A stretch of 64,000 nucleotides of DNA, taken from assembly GCA_001898255.1 (NCBI GenBank), contig MKTK01000011.1, positions 21,009 to 85,008 of the forward strand, written 5' to 3'. The notes under the pieces were generated by a model. It was not told the DNA's origin. It did not search any database and saw nothing but the letters and a program-made list of their open reading frames with translations. The position numbers and the translations under genes were made by a program. This DNA is from Chryseobacterium sp. 39-10. GTDB taxonomy: Bacteria; Bacteroidota; Bacteroidia; Flavobacteriales; Weeksellaceae. Positions 37,519 to 46,269 of this stretch are shown piece after piece (positions within the stretch are counted from its first letter, which is position 1; each line of letters opens with the position of its first letter).

Positions 37519-39966
37519 TTAAACTGATCTTACTATGTCTGCAAAAACGCCACTGGCAGTCACTTCAGCACCAGCGCCCGCACCTTTCACCACCAATGGC
37601 TGCTCGGAGTAGCGAAGCGTTTTGAAGATCACAATATTGTCTTTTCCGTAGAGATGAAACAGGTCGCTTTCGGGTGAGATTTGCTGGAGGCCGACTTTCG
37701 CTTTTCCGTTATTAAACTCGGCGACATACTTTAGTATTTTCCCCTGTTTTTTTGCCTCATCCAAAATCGATTTGAAATGTGTTTCATATTTCAGTAAACT
37801 ATCATAAAAATCGACCACGCTTCCGTGCATGCATTCATCTGGCAGGAAGCTGTCATTTTCTATTTCGCTAAATTCCAATGGGAAGCCAGCTTCTCGTGCA
37901 AGAATTAAAATTTTTCTCGCAACATCAGTTCCTGCCAAATCCAGCCGAGGGTCGGGTTCGGTGTATCCTTCTTTCTGTGCCTGTTTCACCACTTCGGAGA
38001 AACTTCGGTTTCCATCATAATGATTAAAAACAAAATTGAGCGTTCCGCTTAATACTGCCTGAACCGACACAATCTGGTCGCCGCTTCTCATGAGATCATT
38101 AATGGTTCCGATGATGGGTAAACCTGCGCCCACATTGGTTTCAAAGTAAAAATTACATTGATGGTTCTTTGCGGAATTTTTGAGTTGAAGATAAAAATCG
38201 TAGTCTGATGCTGCAGCAATTTTATTGCACGCGACGATGTTGATGCTTCTTTTCAGCAGACGTTCGTAAATGTTGATTACTTCGGCATTGGCGGTAACAT
38301 CCACAAAAACCGAATTGCGAAGGTTGCGATCAATGATTTGTTCTGCAAACTTTTCGGGCGAATAATCTAAACCGTTTTCCTTTAAACTAAACATCTCGTT
38401 TTCAGATAATCCGTCTTCTGAGAGCATCATTTTTTTACTGTTAGCAATACCTGCAATTTTCAGGTTAGTCCGCAAGTGGTGTTTTAAATATTCATTTTGT
38501 CTGAAGATTTGATCAATCAGCTTTGAGCCCACGTTTCCAACGCCGCAAATGTAGACGTGTACCTGTTTGGTTTCATTCTCGAAGAAATTTTCGTGAAGAA
38601 CGTTGATGGCCTTTTTTACATCATTTTCAGCAATTACGACGCTGATGTTCTTTTCGGAAGAACCTTGTGCAATAGCGCGGATGTTGATGCCGTTATTGCC
38701 TAATGCACCAAACATTTTTGCACAAACACCGCTTTTGCTTTTCATGTTTTCGCCCACCAAAGCCACGATGGAAAGTTGATTTTCAATTTTCACCGGATGA
38801 ATTCGGCTTAGTTTTACATCGTCTTCAAAAGTTGTATTGATGGCGGTTTCGGCCTTGGAGACCTCGTTTTCACTTATGGCGATTGTGATGGAATGTTCTG
38901 ACGAGCTTTGGGTAATCAGGATGACGTTTATTTTTTCGTTGCTGAGGCACTGAAAAAGTTGTGCAGAAATGCCGGGAATTCCCACCATTCCGCTTCCTTC
39001 TAATGTAAGCAGTGCAATTTTGCTCATATTGGAAATGCCGACCGCCACTTGGTTTTCATTTTTCTTCACATTATTCCGGGAAGAAACAAGTGTTCCGTGA
39101 TTTTCTGGGTGAAAGGTATTTTTAATCCAGAGATCAATGTTTTTGTTCATCACCGGATGAAGCGTCGGTGGATACAATACTTTTGCTCCAAAATGGGATA
39201 ATTCCATCGCTTCCTGATAGGAAATATTGGGGATGCTTTTGGCGTTGGAAACGATGCGTGGGTCGGCAGTCATCATGCCGTTCACATCGGTCCAGATCTG
39301 TAATTCGTCTGCTTGTAGTGCAGCCGCTATAACAGATGCCGTGTAATCGGAACCGCCTCGGCCAAGTGTTGTGGCATTGCCGTTTTCGTCACTTGCTACA
39401 AAACCCGGAACAATAGTGATTTGATGATGATTATCTTTGAAATAGGATCGCAGATTTTGGTTGGTAGTATCGAAATTTATTTTTGCGTGGGTAAAGTGGG
39501 CATCTGTTTTAATCAGATCAGGCGCATTCATCCACACGGCATCCAAACCATCCGATTGTAGTTGGGCAACGATAATATTAGACGATAGAAATTCACCGTA
39601 AGAGGTAATTCTGTCTTTTATCTTGTCGGTAAATTCTCCCAACACAAAAATGCTGTTGCAAAGGTCTTCAATATCGTTAAAGTGTTTTTTCACAAAACTT
39701 AACCATGCACTTTGCCCAGAAATAGGGATTAAATTTTGAACCAGTGTCAGGTGCTTTTCTTCAAGTTTTTTGACGATTTGGGTATAGTTTTCATTCTTCT
39801 GGGCAGCGAAGGTGGAGGCGTTAATCAGCGAGTCGGTAACCCCTGACATTGCGGAGACAACCACTATTACTTTATCTTTTTTGGCCTGTTTTTCAATGAT
39901 GTTTTTAACGAGAAGGATAGGATTGGAATCTGCCACCGAAGTTCCCCCAAATTTCAACACTTTCAT
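37519..39966 (-). CDS. thrA: Bifunctional aspartokinase / homoserine dehydrogenase
   Basis: An 815-residue fusion. The N-terminal aspartokinase has KFGGTS (5-10) and GRGGSDYTASVIAAAL. Two ACT regulatory domains lie in about residues 310-460 (SIVALVGENMKSKSGV among them), the usual site of threonine feedback. The C-terminal homoserine dehydrogenase starts at the NAD(P) motif GVGNVGSKL near residue 475 and includes ETNVGAGLPIIGTINDL and the conserved PDPRLDLAGTDVARK. It catalyses the first and third steps from aspartate. Its ATG is 84 nt after the end of the Thr leader peptide. Confidence 0.97.
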   Translation of the reverse strand: MKVLKFGGTSVADSNPILLVKNIIEKQAKKDKVIVVVSAMSGVTDSLINASTFAAQKNENYTQIVKKLEEKHLTLVQNLIPISGQSAWLSFVKKHFNDIEDLCNSIFVLGEFTDKIKDRITSYGEFLSSNIIVAQLQSDGLDAVWMNAPDLIKTDAHFTHAKINFDTTNQNLRSYFKDNHHQITIVPGFVASDENGNATTLGRGGSDYTASVIAAALQADELQIWTDVNGMMTADPRIVSNAKSIPNISYQEAMELSHFGAKVLYPPTLHPVMNKNIDLWIKNTFHPENHGTLVSSRNNVKKNENQVAVGISNMSKIALLTLEGSGMVGIPGISAQLFQCLSNEKINVILITQSSSEHSITIAISENEVSKAETAINTTFEDDVKLSRIHPVKIENQLSIVALVGENMKSKSGVCAKMFGALGNNGINIRAIAQGSSEKNISVVIAENDVKKAINVLHENFFENETKQVHVYICGVGNVGSKLIDQIFRQNEYLKHHLRTNLKIAGIANSKKMMLSEDGLSENEMFSLKENGLDYSPEKFAEQIIDRNLRNSVFVDVTANAEVINIYERLLKRSINIVACNKIAAASDYDFYLQLKNSAKNHQCNFYFETNVGAGLPIIGTINDLMRSGDQIVSVQAVLSGTLNFVFNHYDGNRSFSEVVKQAQKEGYTEPDPRLDLAGTDVARKILILAREAGFPLEFSEIENDSFLPDECMHGSVVDFYDSLLKYETHFKSILDEAKKQGKILKYVAEFNNGKAKVGLQQISPESDLFHLYGKDNIVIFKTLRYSEQPLVVKGAGAGAEVTASGVFADIVRSV

Positions 39967-39987
39967 ATATTTTGAGTTTAAATTTTT

Positions 39988-40023
39988 AAAAAAAAGTTTT
40001 TGATTTCTTTTCAGCGAAAAGAA
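39988..40023 (-). promoter_or_regulatory. Candidate attenuator hairpin of the thr operon
   Basis: Between the leader peptide and thrA, on the minus strand, TTCTTTTC (40023-40016 pairing arm) and GAAAAGAA form an 8-bp stem with a 3-nt loop at 40005-40023. Eight T follow at 39995-39988 after a 9-nt gap, so it is an imperfect intrinsic terminator. A second hairpin, ACCCC/GGGGT (40053-40068), overlaps the end of the leader. Its CTTTTC loop sequence could compete for GAAAAG. The mechanism is inferred. Confidence 0.45.
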
Positions 40024-40050
40024 TGCAGCGCAGTGATGATATGTGAAATT

Positions 40051-40155
40051 TTACCCCAGAAAAGGGGTTGTGGTAGTTGTTGTTGTGGTTACGGAAAAAT
40101 CAGCAGAATTGAAGTCCTGCTTGGTGAAAAAAGATATGTTGCTTTTGTTTTCCAT
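40051..40155 (-). CDS. Threonine operon leader peptide
   Basis: A 34-residue open frame starting at ATG 40155 (MENKSNISFFTKQD) and ending in TTTTTTTTPFLG. Eight consecutive Thr codons of mixed type (ACC, ACA, ACT) occupy 40089-40066. It lies 84 nt upstream of thrA and directly after a strong promoter. This matches the logic of amino-acid operon attenuation: ribosomes stall at the Thr codons when charged tRNA-Thr is scarce. Unlike the enterobacterial thrL there is no isoleucine mixed into the run. The ATG is only about 6 nt from the predicted transcript start. Confidence 0.85.
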   Translation of the reverse strand: MENKSNISFFTKQDFNSADFSVTTTTTTTTPFLG

Positions 40156-40166
40156 AAAAACTTGAA

Positions 40167-40196
40167 CAAATATAGAAATCTATTTGTAATTCACAA
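40167..40196 (-). promoter_or_regulatory. thr operon promoter
   Basis: Minus strand: TTG (40196-40194), 19 nt, TATATTTG (40174-40167), a strong match to the Bacteroidota consensus. The Thr leader ATG is 11 nt downstream of the box. Confidence 0.8.
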
Positions 40197-40235
40197 GTCA
40201 AATATGAGGTTTTGTTGAAAAAACAGTAAAATCAA

Positions 40236-40275
40236 TAACAAAAAAACCTTTCCATAAAATATGAAAAGGTTTGGT
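40236..40275 (-). terminator. Terminator downstream of nadA
   Basis: On the minus strand AAACCTTT (40272-40265) pairs with AAAGGTTT (40251-40244), 13-nt loop, followed by a T run. It ends the yicC-gmk-nadA transcript before the thr promoter. The rest of 40276-40363 is AT-rich with only a weak 9-bp hairpin (40298-40331). Confidence 0.85.
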
Positions 40276-40363
40276 AAACTTAAAATATCTTCCATCCATT
40301 CTTTTTAGAAAAAACTTTATTAAAAAAGAATGAAATATATGCTGAGGGCAATATTTCTTTGAT

Positions 40364-41383
40364 TTACTTAATGGTTTTAGAAAGTTCCAGCATTGCTTCA
40401 ATGGGTTGCAGTGCTTTCAGCCGAAGTTCTTCATCCATCAGTATTTCCGGTAATTCGTATTTCATGCACAGGTAAAGTTTTTCCAATGTATTTCGTTTCA
40501 TGTAAAAACATTCCGAACAGTTGCAGCTTTCATCAAAAACCAATGCCGGAATCAGCGATTTTTGTGGCGCACGTTTTTTCATTTCGTGCAGGATTCCTTC
40601 TTCTGTTGCCACAATAAATTCCTGGCAGTCGTCTTTCTCCACATAATTAAGCAAAGCAGATGTGCTGCCAACAAAATGAGCCAAATCCAAAACGGCCGAC
40701 TCACTTTCAGGGTGAGCAATGAGTTGAGCATGAGGATGATTTGCCAATTGCTGGGCGATTCGCTCCATCGAGAATGCTTCGTGTACAATGCAGCTGCCGT
40801 CCCAAAGAATCATCTCGCGTCCGGTTTTTTTCATCAAATAACGGCCTAAATTTTTATCTGGTGCAAAAATAATGGGTCGGTCATCGGGCAATGCTTTAAT
40901 GATGGTTTCCGCGTTGGAGCTGGTAACGATGATGTCGGATTCTGCCTTGGTTTCTGCATTGCAGTTGATATAGGTGGCCACTAAAGCATTCGGATACTGT
41001 TCGCGCATTTTCTTCAGCCCTTCGCCGCTGCAGCCGTCTGCCAAAGAGCATCCTGCTTGTGTGTCGGGAAGAACCACTTTCTTGGTCGGGTTCAGTATTT
41101 TTGCCGCTTCTGCCATAAAATGCACGCCACAGAATGCAATCATATCGGCGTCGGTGTCGCGAGCGGCTCTTGCTAATTGCAGGGAATCTCCCAAGTAGTC
41201 GGCAATGTCCTGGATGTCACCAGGTTGATAGTAATGCGCCAAAATCACGGCGTTCTTTTCTTTTTTCAGCTTGAGGATTGCTTTCACCAGTGCTTCACCT
41301 TGCGGAATAATGAGGTCGTCAATTTTCAGAAATCCTTTTACCGGAAGGTTGTTGATGGCTTTATCTAATGTTGTTGTGCTCAT
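40364..41383 (-). CDS. nadA: Quinolinate synthase
   Basis: A 339-residue [4Fe-4S] enzyme that condenses iminoaspartate with DHAP to quinolinate in NAD synthesis. The three cluster cysteines can be placed at C85 (FCGVHFMAE), C198 (DGSCIVHE) and C292 (SECFYMKRNTLEKLY). Other conserved parts are LAHYYQPGDIQDIADYLGDS and PDTQAGCSLADGC. The C-terminal cluster segment has extra cysteines (CNCSEC). It is last in the yicC-gmk-nadA direction. A TAACTTTG box lies 20 nt upstream, so it may also have its own promoter. nadB is not in the window. Confidence 0.96.
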   Translation of the reverse strand: MSTTTLDKAINNLPVKGFLKIDDLIIPQGEALVKAILKLKKEKNAVILAHYYQPGDIQDIADYLGDSLQLARAARDTDADMIAFCGVHFMAEAAKILNPTKKVVLPDTQAGCSLADGCSGEGLKKMREQYPNALVATYINCNAETKAESDIIVTSSNAETIIKALPDDRPIIFAPDKNLGRYLMKKTGREMILWDGSCIVHEAFSMERIAQQLANHPHAQLIAHPESESAVLDLAHFVGSTSALLNYVEKDDCQEFIVATEEGILHEMKKRAPQKSLIPALVFDESCNCSECFYMKRNTLEKLYLCMKYELPEILMDEELRLKALQPIEAMLELSKTIK

Positions 41384-41402
41384 TGAGGAAGAAAATTAAA
41401 TT

Positions 41403-41410
41403 CAAAGTTA
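41403..41410 (-). promoter_or_regulatory. Candidate -7 box of nadA
   Basis: TAACTTTG on the minus strand, 20 nt upstream of the nadA ATG, in the short gap after gmk. No -33 TTG at the right distance. Confidence 0.35.
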
Positions 41411-41413
41411 AAA

Positions 41414-41977
41414 TTAAGCATTTAGAAATTGATGCACCGTTTTTTCTATTTCGGTTTTGGCATCTTCCAAATCGGTGTTCACCACTACCTGATCAAACTG
41501 GTTCTGAAAAGTCATTTCATGCTCGGCTTTTTCCACTCTGGTTTGGATGGTTTCTGCATCATCAGTAGCCCTGGAGATCAATCGTCTCTCTAATTCTTCA
41601 ATAGAGGGCGGCATGATGAAAACCGAAAGTGCCTGATCAGCAAAATAGTTTTTGAGGGCAATTCCACCTTTTACATCAACGTCAAAAATAACGGTTTTGC
41701 CTTTATTCCAGATTCTCTCAACTTCGGATTTCAGGGTACCATAATACTTATCTTCGTACACTTCTTCAAATTCAACAAATGCATTTTCCCAGATTCTTTG
41801 GCGAAAAACTTCTGGGGTCAGAAAGTAGTAATCAACGCCGTCTTTTTCGTTTCCGCGCGGTTGTCGGGTGGTGCATGAAATTGAAAATTCAAGTGCTGGG
41901 AAATTCTCAAGGCAGTGCTTTACCAATGTGGTCTTTCCGCTTCCGCTGGGTGCTGAAAATATAATGACTTTATTCAT
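41414..41977 (-). CDS. gmk: Guanylate kinase
   Basis: A 187-residue enzyme phosphorylating GMP to GDP. The P-loop APSGSGKTT lies at residues 9-17, followed by the GMP-binding stretch SISCTTRQPRGNEKDGVDYYFL and FVEFEEVYEDKYYGTLKSEVE. The lid region RLISRATDDAETIQTRV is normal. The start codon directly abuts the yicC stop codon, so translation is probably coupled. Confidence 0.97.
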   Translation of the reverse strand: MNKVIIFSAPSGSGKTTLVKHCLENFPALEFSISCTTRQPRGNEKDGVDYYFLTPEVFRQRIWENAFVEFEEVYEDKYYGTLKSEVERIWNKGKTVIFDVDVKGGIALKNYFADQALSVFIMPPSIEELERRLISRATDDAETIQTRVEKAEHEMTFQNQFDQVVVNTDLEDAKTEIEKTVHQFLNA

Positions 41978-42835
41978 TTAAAGTACGTTTAAGGTTTGTT
42001 CTTTTATTTTTTCCAGATCATCTTTCATCATCACCACTAATTTCTGAATTTGTGCGTGGTTGGCCTTGGAGCCAAGGGTGTTGATTTCGCGACCAATTTC
42101 CTGCGCAATGAATCCGAGTTTTTTTCCGTTGAAATCTTCGGTTTTCATCACCTCGTCATAATATTTTAAGTGCTGGGAAAGCCGTACCTTTTCTTCGGAA
42201 ACATCCAGTTTCTCAGTAAAATACGCCATTTCCTGATAGAATCGTGTTTCATCAATATGGTCGAACTCACTGAGTGTTTTGCGGTAACGCTCTTTCACGC
42301 CCACCATTCTTTCGTGTTCAAAAGGATCAACTTGCGACAGATAATTTTGAATATTTCCGATACTTTTTGCAAGATCATCCTTCAAAATCTCACCTTCTGT
42401 TTTTCGGAAATTGTCGAATTTCTCAAGCGCATCGTTCAGTAAACCGGTGAGCAAAAGCCACTCACTTTCGTGCAGTTCATCACGTTTTGTGGAAACCGCT
42501 TCCGGAAAACGGATGGCCATTTTCAGGTACTCGAAATCGGGACCGTCGCTTGTTATCTTTTTTAATTCGGAGATGTAAGATTTTACTAAGTCATGATTAA
42601 TGCTTACATCATTGCTGTCGGTCAAAGTTTCCAGATTAATGAAGCAATCTACTTTTCCACGCAGAATCTTGTCGTTCAGCATTTTTCGAATTTCAAATTC
42701 TTTTTCTTTATAACGCAACGGAATTTTAATGTTCAGATCAAAAGATTTGCTGTTGAGCGATTTCACTTCAACGGTAATTTTTTTTCCTTCAAACACGCCT
42801 TCACTTCTGCCGAAGCCAGTCATCGATAAAACCAT
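41978..42835 (-). CDS. yicC: YicC family endoribonuclease-like protein
   Basis: A 285-residue protein of the YicC/YloC family. It opens with the typical SMTGFGRSEG, then VEVKSLNSKSFDLNIKIP, and ends with EIGREINTLGSKANHAQIQKLVVMMKDDLEKIKEQTLNVL, whose core EI.RE.NTL.SK is invariant in the family. Relatives have been shown to cut RNA; the targets here are unknown. It is first in a yicC-gmk-nadA run, an arrangement shared by many bacteria for yicC-gmk. A TATCTTTG box (minus strand) lies 17 nt upstream. Confidence 0.95.
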   Translation of the reverse strand: MVLSMTGFGRSEGVFEGKKITVEVKSLNSKSFDLNIKIPLRYKEKEFEIRKMLNDKILRGKVDCFINLETLTDSNDVSINHDLVKSYISELKKITSDGPDFEYLKMAIRFPEAVSTKRDELHESEWLLLTGLLNDALEKFDNFRKTEGEILKDDLAKSIGNIQNYLSQVDPFEHERMVGVKERYRKTLSEFDHIDETRFYQEMAYFTEKLDVSEEKVRLSQHLKYYDEVMKTEDFNGKKLGFIAQEIGREINTLGSKANHAQIQKLVVMMKDDLEKIKEQTLNVL

Positions 42836-42852
42836 AGGGTAAATTTAGGGCA

Positions 42853-42860
42853 CAAAGATA
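42853..42860 (-). promoter_or_regulatory. Candidate -7 box of yicC
   Basis: TATCTTTG on the minus strand (42860-42853), 17 nt upstream of the ATG; no good -33 TTG. Confidence 0.45.
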
Positions 42861-42926
42861 AGGATTTCATGGTTGTAAGGATGAAAATCGGATGGTTTGA
42901 TGCTGATGGGCGAAAAGATTATTTTA

Positions 42927-42934
42927 TATATTTG
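42927..42934 (+). promoter_or_regulatory. Candidate -7 box of the PASTA protein gene
   Basis: TATATTTG, 28 nt upstream of ATG 42963; the nearest TTTG (42896-42899) is 27 nt away, which is too far for a good -33. Confidence 0.45.
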
Positions 42935-42962
42935 CAAAGATATTTTTAAAACGAAAAGTTCT

Positions 42963-43997
42963 ATGCTTAAATCACTTTTCCACTGGAAAGTCCTGGTGAA
43001 TTTACTTTTGGCCGCCGTAGTTTTCACGGGATTGGTTTGGCTTACTTTCCGTTGGCTGGAGCTGCATACCAATCATGGCAAAGAAATTCCTGTTCCTAAT
43101 GTGATGAACAAATCAGTTCATGAAGCCATCAAGATTCTTGACGATTCTGGGTTGGAGTATGAAGTGGATAGCTTTAAATATGACCCTCGCTACAAACCTT
43201 TTCAGGTATTGCAGGTGTATCCATCGCCGGGTTCAAGGGTAAAAGACGGCAGAACGATTATTTTAAAAGTGAATCCAAGAACCTATGCGCAGGTTTCTGT
43301 GCCTGATGTTTTAGATCGTTACAAAGGATTGGCCTTCCGACAGCTGGAACAAGTAGGTTTAAAAGTGGGCGATACCATTTACGAACCCAGCATTCAGCGA
43401 GATGCGGTACTGCGTATGATTTATAATGGAAATGTACTGAAACCTGGCGCACTGTTGCCAAGATTTTCTACCATCGACTTGGTCATCGGTGCAGGACCAA
43501 AGAGAAATATAACAGTGCCCAATTTGGTAGGATTAACGGTGCAGCAAGCCAAAGCAATTATTAGCCAAAATCTTTTTGAAGTGGGCTTGGTGGAGCATGA
43601 TGATGGCAGCTCGGACGAATCTGATATCGTCTATTATCAGGATCCTGCTGCATTTGATGTACGAGATCAGGGAATGCAGATTGACATTTGGGTAAGCAAG
43701 AAAACACCAGCTGAACTCAGCGGAAAAATAGCGCAACTGAATTCCATTTACAGAATTAAAATAGATACTACCAGTACCTATGTAGAGCCACCGGTTTACC
43801 GCGAGCCCGTGCCCAAACCAATGCCTAAGGTAGAGACCTATGATGAGGTGCCAAAAGTGGAGAAAACCAAAGTGGAAAAACCTAAAGCAGAAACACCGAA
43901 ACCTGCTGCAGAAGCTACCAAGAAAGTAGATCTGCAAACGAAAACAACGGTGAAGAAAGAAGAAAAGCCAAAAGCCAAGAAAGTTATTGTAGAATAA
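42963..43997 (+). CDS. Membrane-anchored PASTA-domain protein
   Basis: A 344-residue protein from ATG 42963 (MLKSLFHWKVLV). An N-terminal membrane helix (about 9-27) is followed by three PASTA domains: IPVPNVMNKSVHEAIKILDD, then VSVPDVLDRYKGLAFRQLEQ and ITVPNLVGLTVQQAKAIIS mark their starts. The last 80 or so residues are a Lys/Glu/Pro/Thr-rich disordered tail. There is no kinase domain, unlike PASTA Ser/Thr kinases. PASTA domains often bind peptidoglycan fragments, so a periplasmic cell-wall role is plausible but unproven. A terminator follows, with an RluA-type pseudouridine synthase gene after it. Confidence 0.88.
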   Translation: MLKSLFHWKVLVNLLLAAVVFTGLVWLTFRWLELHTNHGKEIPVPNVMNKSVHEAIKILDDSGLEYEVDSFKYDPRYKPFQVLQVYPSPGSRVKDGRTIILKVNPRTYAQVSVPDVLDRYKGLAFRQLEQVGLKVGDTIYEPSIQRDAVLRMIYNGNVLKPGALLPRFSTIDLVIGAGPKRNITVPNLVGLTVQQAKAIISQNLFEVGLVEHDDGSSDESDIVYYQDPAAFDVRDQGMQIDIWVSKKTPAELSGKIAQLNSIYRIKIDTTSTYVEPPVYREPVPKPMPKVETYDEVPKVEKTKVEKPKAETPKPAAEATKKVDLQTKTTVKKEEKPKAKKVIVE

Positions 43998-44017
43998 CAT
44001 TCTTTAAAATATAACTG

Positions 44018-44048
44018 AAGCTTCAACGAAAGTTGGAGCTTTATTTTT
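44018..44048 (+). terminator. Terminator between PASTA and pseudouridine synthase genes
   Basis: AAGCTTCAAC (44018-44027) pairs with GTTGGAGCTT (44032-44041) around a GAAA tetraloop, followed by TTATTTTT. Confidence 0.88.
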
Positions 44049-44057
44049 CAGGATACC

Positions 44058-45113
44058 ATGACCAGCGACCACGACGAGATTTTAGACGATGAATTACAGA
44101 ATCAAGGAACTGCAGATGCGGAATCTGAAGGGCTGTACGAACATTTTAGCATTAAGGTGGATCGCGGCCAGGAGCCACTTAGGATAGACAAATTTCTGCA
44201 AAACTTTCGTCAGAACTCATCCCGAAACAAAATCTCACAGACGTGTCGCGCTGGAAATGTGGTGGTGAACGGTCAGCCCGTAAAACAAAATTACCGCGTA
44301 AAACCAGGCGACGAGATTTCCGTACTTCTTACAAGGCCGCCACGAGAAAATGTGATCATTCCGCAAGATATTCCTATTCATATCGTGTATGAAGATGATG
44401 ACGTGGTGGTAGTGGACAAAGCTGCCGGGATGGTGGTGCATCCGGGACACGGGAATTGGGACGGAACACTGGTAAATGCCCTTGCTTTTCATTTCGAAAA
44501 AAATGGTCAGAAATCAGATTTGGATCGTGTAGGTTTGGTGCACCGCATCGATAAAGACACCTCCGGACTTTTGGTGGTGGCCAAAAATGAATTTGCGCTC
44601 AGCTTCCTTGCCAAGCAATTTTTTGAGCGGAAAACTAAACGATTGTATTGGGCATTTGTCTGGGGAAATATGGAAGATGATGAAGGTACCATCCGTGGAA
44701 ACATTGGAAGGAATTTGAAAAACCGAATGCAGATGGCTGTTTTTGAAGATGGAAGCATGGGAAAACACGCCGTAACACATTACAAGGTCATCGAACGTTT
44801 CAAATACATTACCTGGGTGGAATGTAAACTGGAAACCGGCAGAACACATCAGATTCGTGCACATTTTAAACATATCGGCCATACACTTTTTAATGATGAA
44901 AGATATGAAGGGCATCAAATCCTGAAAGGCGTCAATTTGCCAAAGTACAGGCAGTTTGTGAACAATGTTTTTGAGGTGTTGCCACGGCATGCACTTCATG
45001 CACACACGCTGGGCTTTATTCACCCTACAACCCGGGAGGAAATGTATTTCGAAAGCCCGATGCCTGCCGATATGGAAGAAGCCATTATAAGGTGGAGAAA
45101 ATATTTGGAATAG
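44058..45113 (+). CDS. RluA-family rRNA/tRNA pseudouridine synthase (RluD-like)
   Basis: A 351-residue enzyme with an N-terminal S4 RNA-binding domain (about 36-95: RIDKFLQNF and NVVVNGQPVKQNYRVKPGDEI) and an RluA-type catalytic domain. The active-site segment LVHRIDKDTSGLLVVAKN puts the catalytic Asp near residue 165. ETGRTHQIRAHFKHIGHTL is the second family signature. RluD modifies helix 69 of 23S rRNA in other bacteria; the exact site here is not readable from sequence. An acidic N-terminal extension of about 25 residues precedes the S4 domain. Confidence 0.93.
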   Translation: MTSDHDEILDDELQNQGTADAESEGLYEHFSIKVDRGQEPLRIDKFLQNFRQNSSRNKISQTCRAGNVVVNGQPVKQNYRVKPGDEISVLLTRPPRENVIIPQDIPIHIVYEDDDVVVVDKAAGMVVHPGHGNWDGTLVNALAFHFEKNGQKSDLDRVGLVHRIDKDTSGLLVVAKNEFALSFLAKQFFERKTKRLYWAFVWGNMEDDEGTIRGNIGRNLKNRMQMAVFEDGSMGKHAVTHYKVIERFKYITWVECKLETGRTHQIRAHFKHIGHTLFNDERYEGHQILKGVNLPKYRQFVNNVFEVLPRHALHAHTLGFIHPTTREEMYFESPMPADMEEAIIRWRKYLE

Positions 45114-45138
45114 ATTGTTTTAAAAGTTTTTATATTTG
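45105..45138 (+). promoter_or_regulatory. Candidate promoter of the PorP/SprF gene
   Basis: TTTG (45105-45108), 22 nt, TATATTTG (45131-45138); the spacing is slightly long. The ATG is at 45163. Confidence 0.5.
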
Positions 45139-45162
45139 TCGGAAATTCACTTTAAATTGATT

Positions 45163-46113
45163 ATGAAAAAAGTATATGCATTGTTTTTTACCTTAGTTTT
45201 ATTAGGATTTGCAAAAAGCCAGGAAACGTTGCCTTATTATCAACAGTACCTTTTGGAAGGCGACTTTCTTTTTAATCCTGCACTTTATGGTAAAACGGAT
45301 GATGTTGTGGTGAATTTAAATTATCAGAAACAGTTTTCAAACTTTGATCAGTCGCCCAATGTGCAGTCCATTGGCATCCACGCCAATGTTTTCGACAGAG
45401 TGGGAGCGGGCTTGTCTTTTTTTAGAGATCAAAACGGAGCTGTCTCTTCTAACGGAATTTCAGCAGGTGCTTCCTATTTTATTCCTATTGATGATGATGG
45501 CGAAAGAAAGAGCCAGTTTTCCTTCGGTACCAATGTTAATTTTTACAACATGCACATCGATATGGGTATGCTAAATCCCAAAGATCCTGGTGATACAACT
45601 CTTGCTTCGGATGTCAACTCCCTTTTTCTGGTGTATGCCAATTTGGGTTTAGCGGTAACCTACCGTAATTTTTTTACGGGTTTTTCCATTAATGATATTG
45701 CGATTACCAATGACATTCCTATTGTAAACGGCATTGAGCCCGAACCTACCAAGTTTTTGGTGAATGCGGGTTACAACTATTACATTGGTGAACAGTTTTT
45801 TGTGACGCCTTCCGTTTTGGTGAATTTCAATACCAATTCTTCCAAAATGATGGATCTCAACCTCATGGCTACCATCTTGGGCGATGAAAACTCCTTTTCA
45901 GCAGGTGCAAGTTTACGAACATCGAGCAACCAGTTTGGCAACCAGAATTTAGGTATTACGCCAATCATCAAAGCAACCGTTAACCGTTTCTTTTTTGGAG
46001 CAAGTTATAATTTTGGGCTATCCGATATTCAGCAGTATGCCGGAAGCAGTTTTATGCTGAGTGTGGGCTACAACGTAGAAAACTTTATTAACACGAGAGG
46101 TTTCCGCTATTAA
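45163..46113 (+). CDS. PorP/SprF family type IX secretion outer-membrane protein
   Basis: A 316-residue protein starting at ATG 45163 with signal peptide MKKVYALFFTLVLLGFAKSQ. It is a predicted outer-membrane beta-barrel. Typical PorP/SprF openings are present: LPYYQQYLLEGDFLFNPALYG and the aromatic strand pattern through to FINTRGFRY. SprF-like proteins are needed for secretion or anchoring of cargo with type B sorting domains. One such cargo is encoded at 59092-64000, though not adjacent, so the pairing is only a suggestion. The gene stands alone. Confidence 0.88.
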   Translation: MKKVYALFFTLVLLGFAKSQETLPYYQQYLLEGDFLFNPALYGKTDDVVVNLNYQKQFSNFDQSPNVQSIGIHANVFDRVGAGLSFFRDQNGAVSSNGISAGASYFIPIDDDGERKSQFSFGTNVNFYNMHIDMGMLNPKDPGDTTLASDVNSLFLVYANLGLAVTYRNFFTGFSINDIAITNDIPIVNGIEPEPTKFLVNAGYNYYIGEQFFVTPSVLVNFNTNSSKMMDLNLMATILGDENSFSAGASLRTSSNQFGNQNLGITPIIKATVNRFFFGASYNFGLSDIQQYAGSSFMLSVGYNVENFINTRGFRY

Positions 46114-46269
46114 TTGAGCCCGCTGAGAAGTATTCAAAATTCAAGTCCGGAGTTGTGAATCAAAATAGGGTGTTCGCCTCAAAATTCTTGCTTTCTCTCA
46201 TTGCAATTGGCTGTGATAGCACATGTGCGTAAAATTTGTTTCATTTTTTTGGGCTGTATTTAAAACCTT

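Noticed and set aside
43533-44000. A 155-codon minus-strand frame opposite the PASTA gene tail
   Set aside because: It is rich in Phe/Cys/Arg, the shadow of the Lys/Glu-rich tail, and has no independent support.
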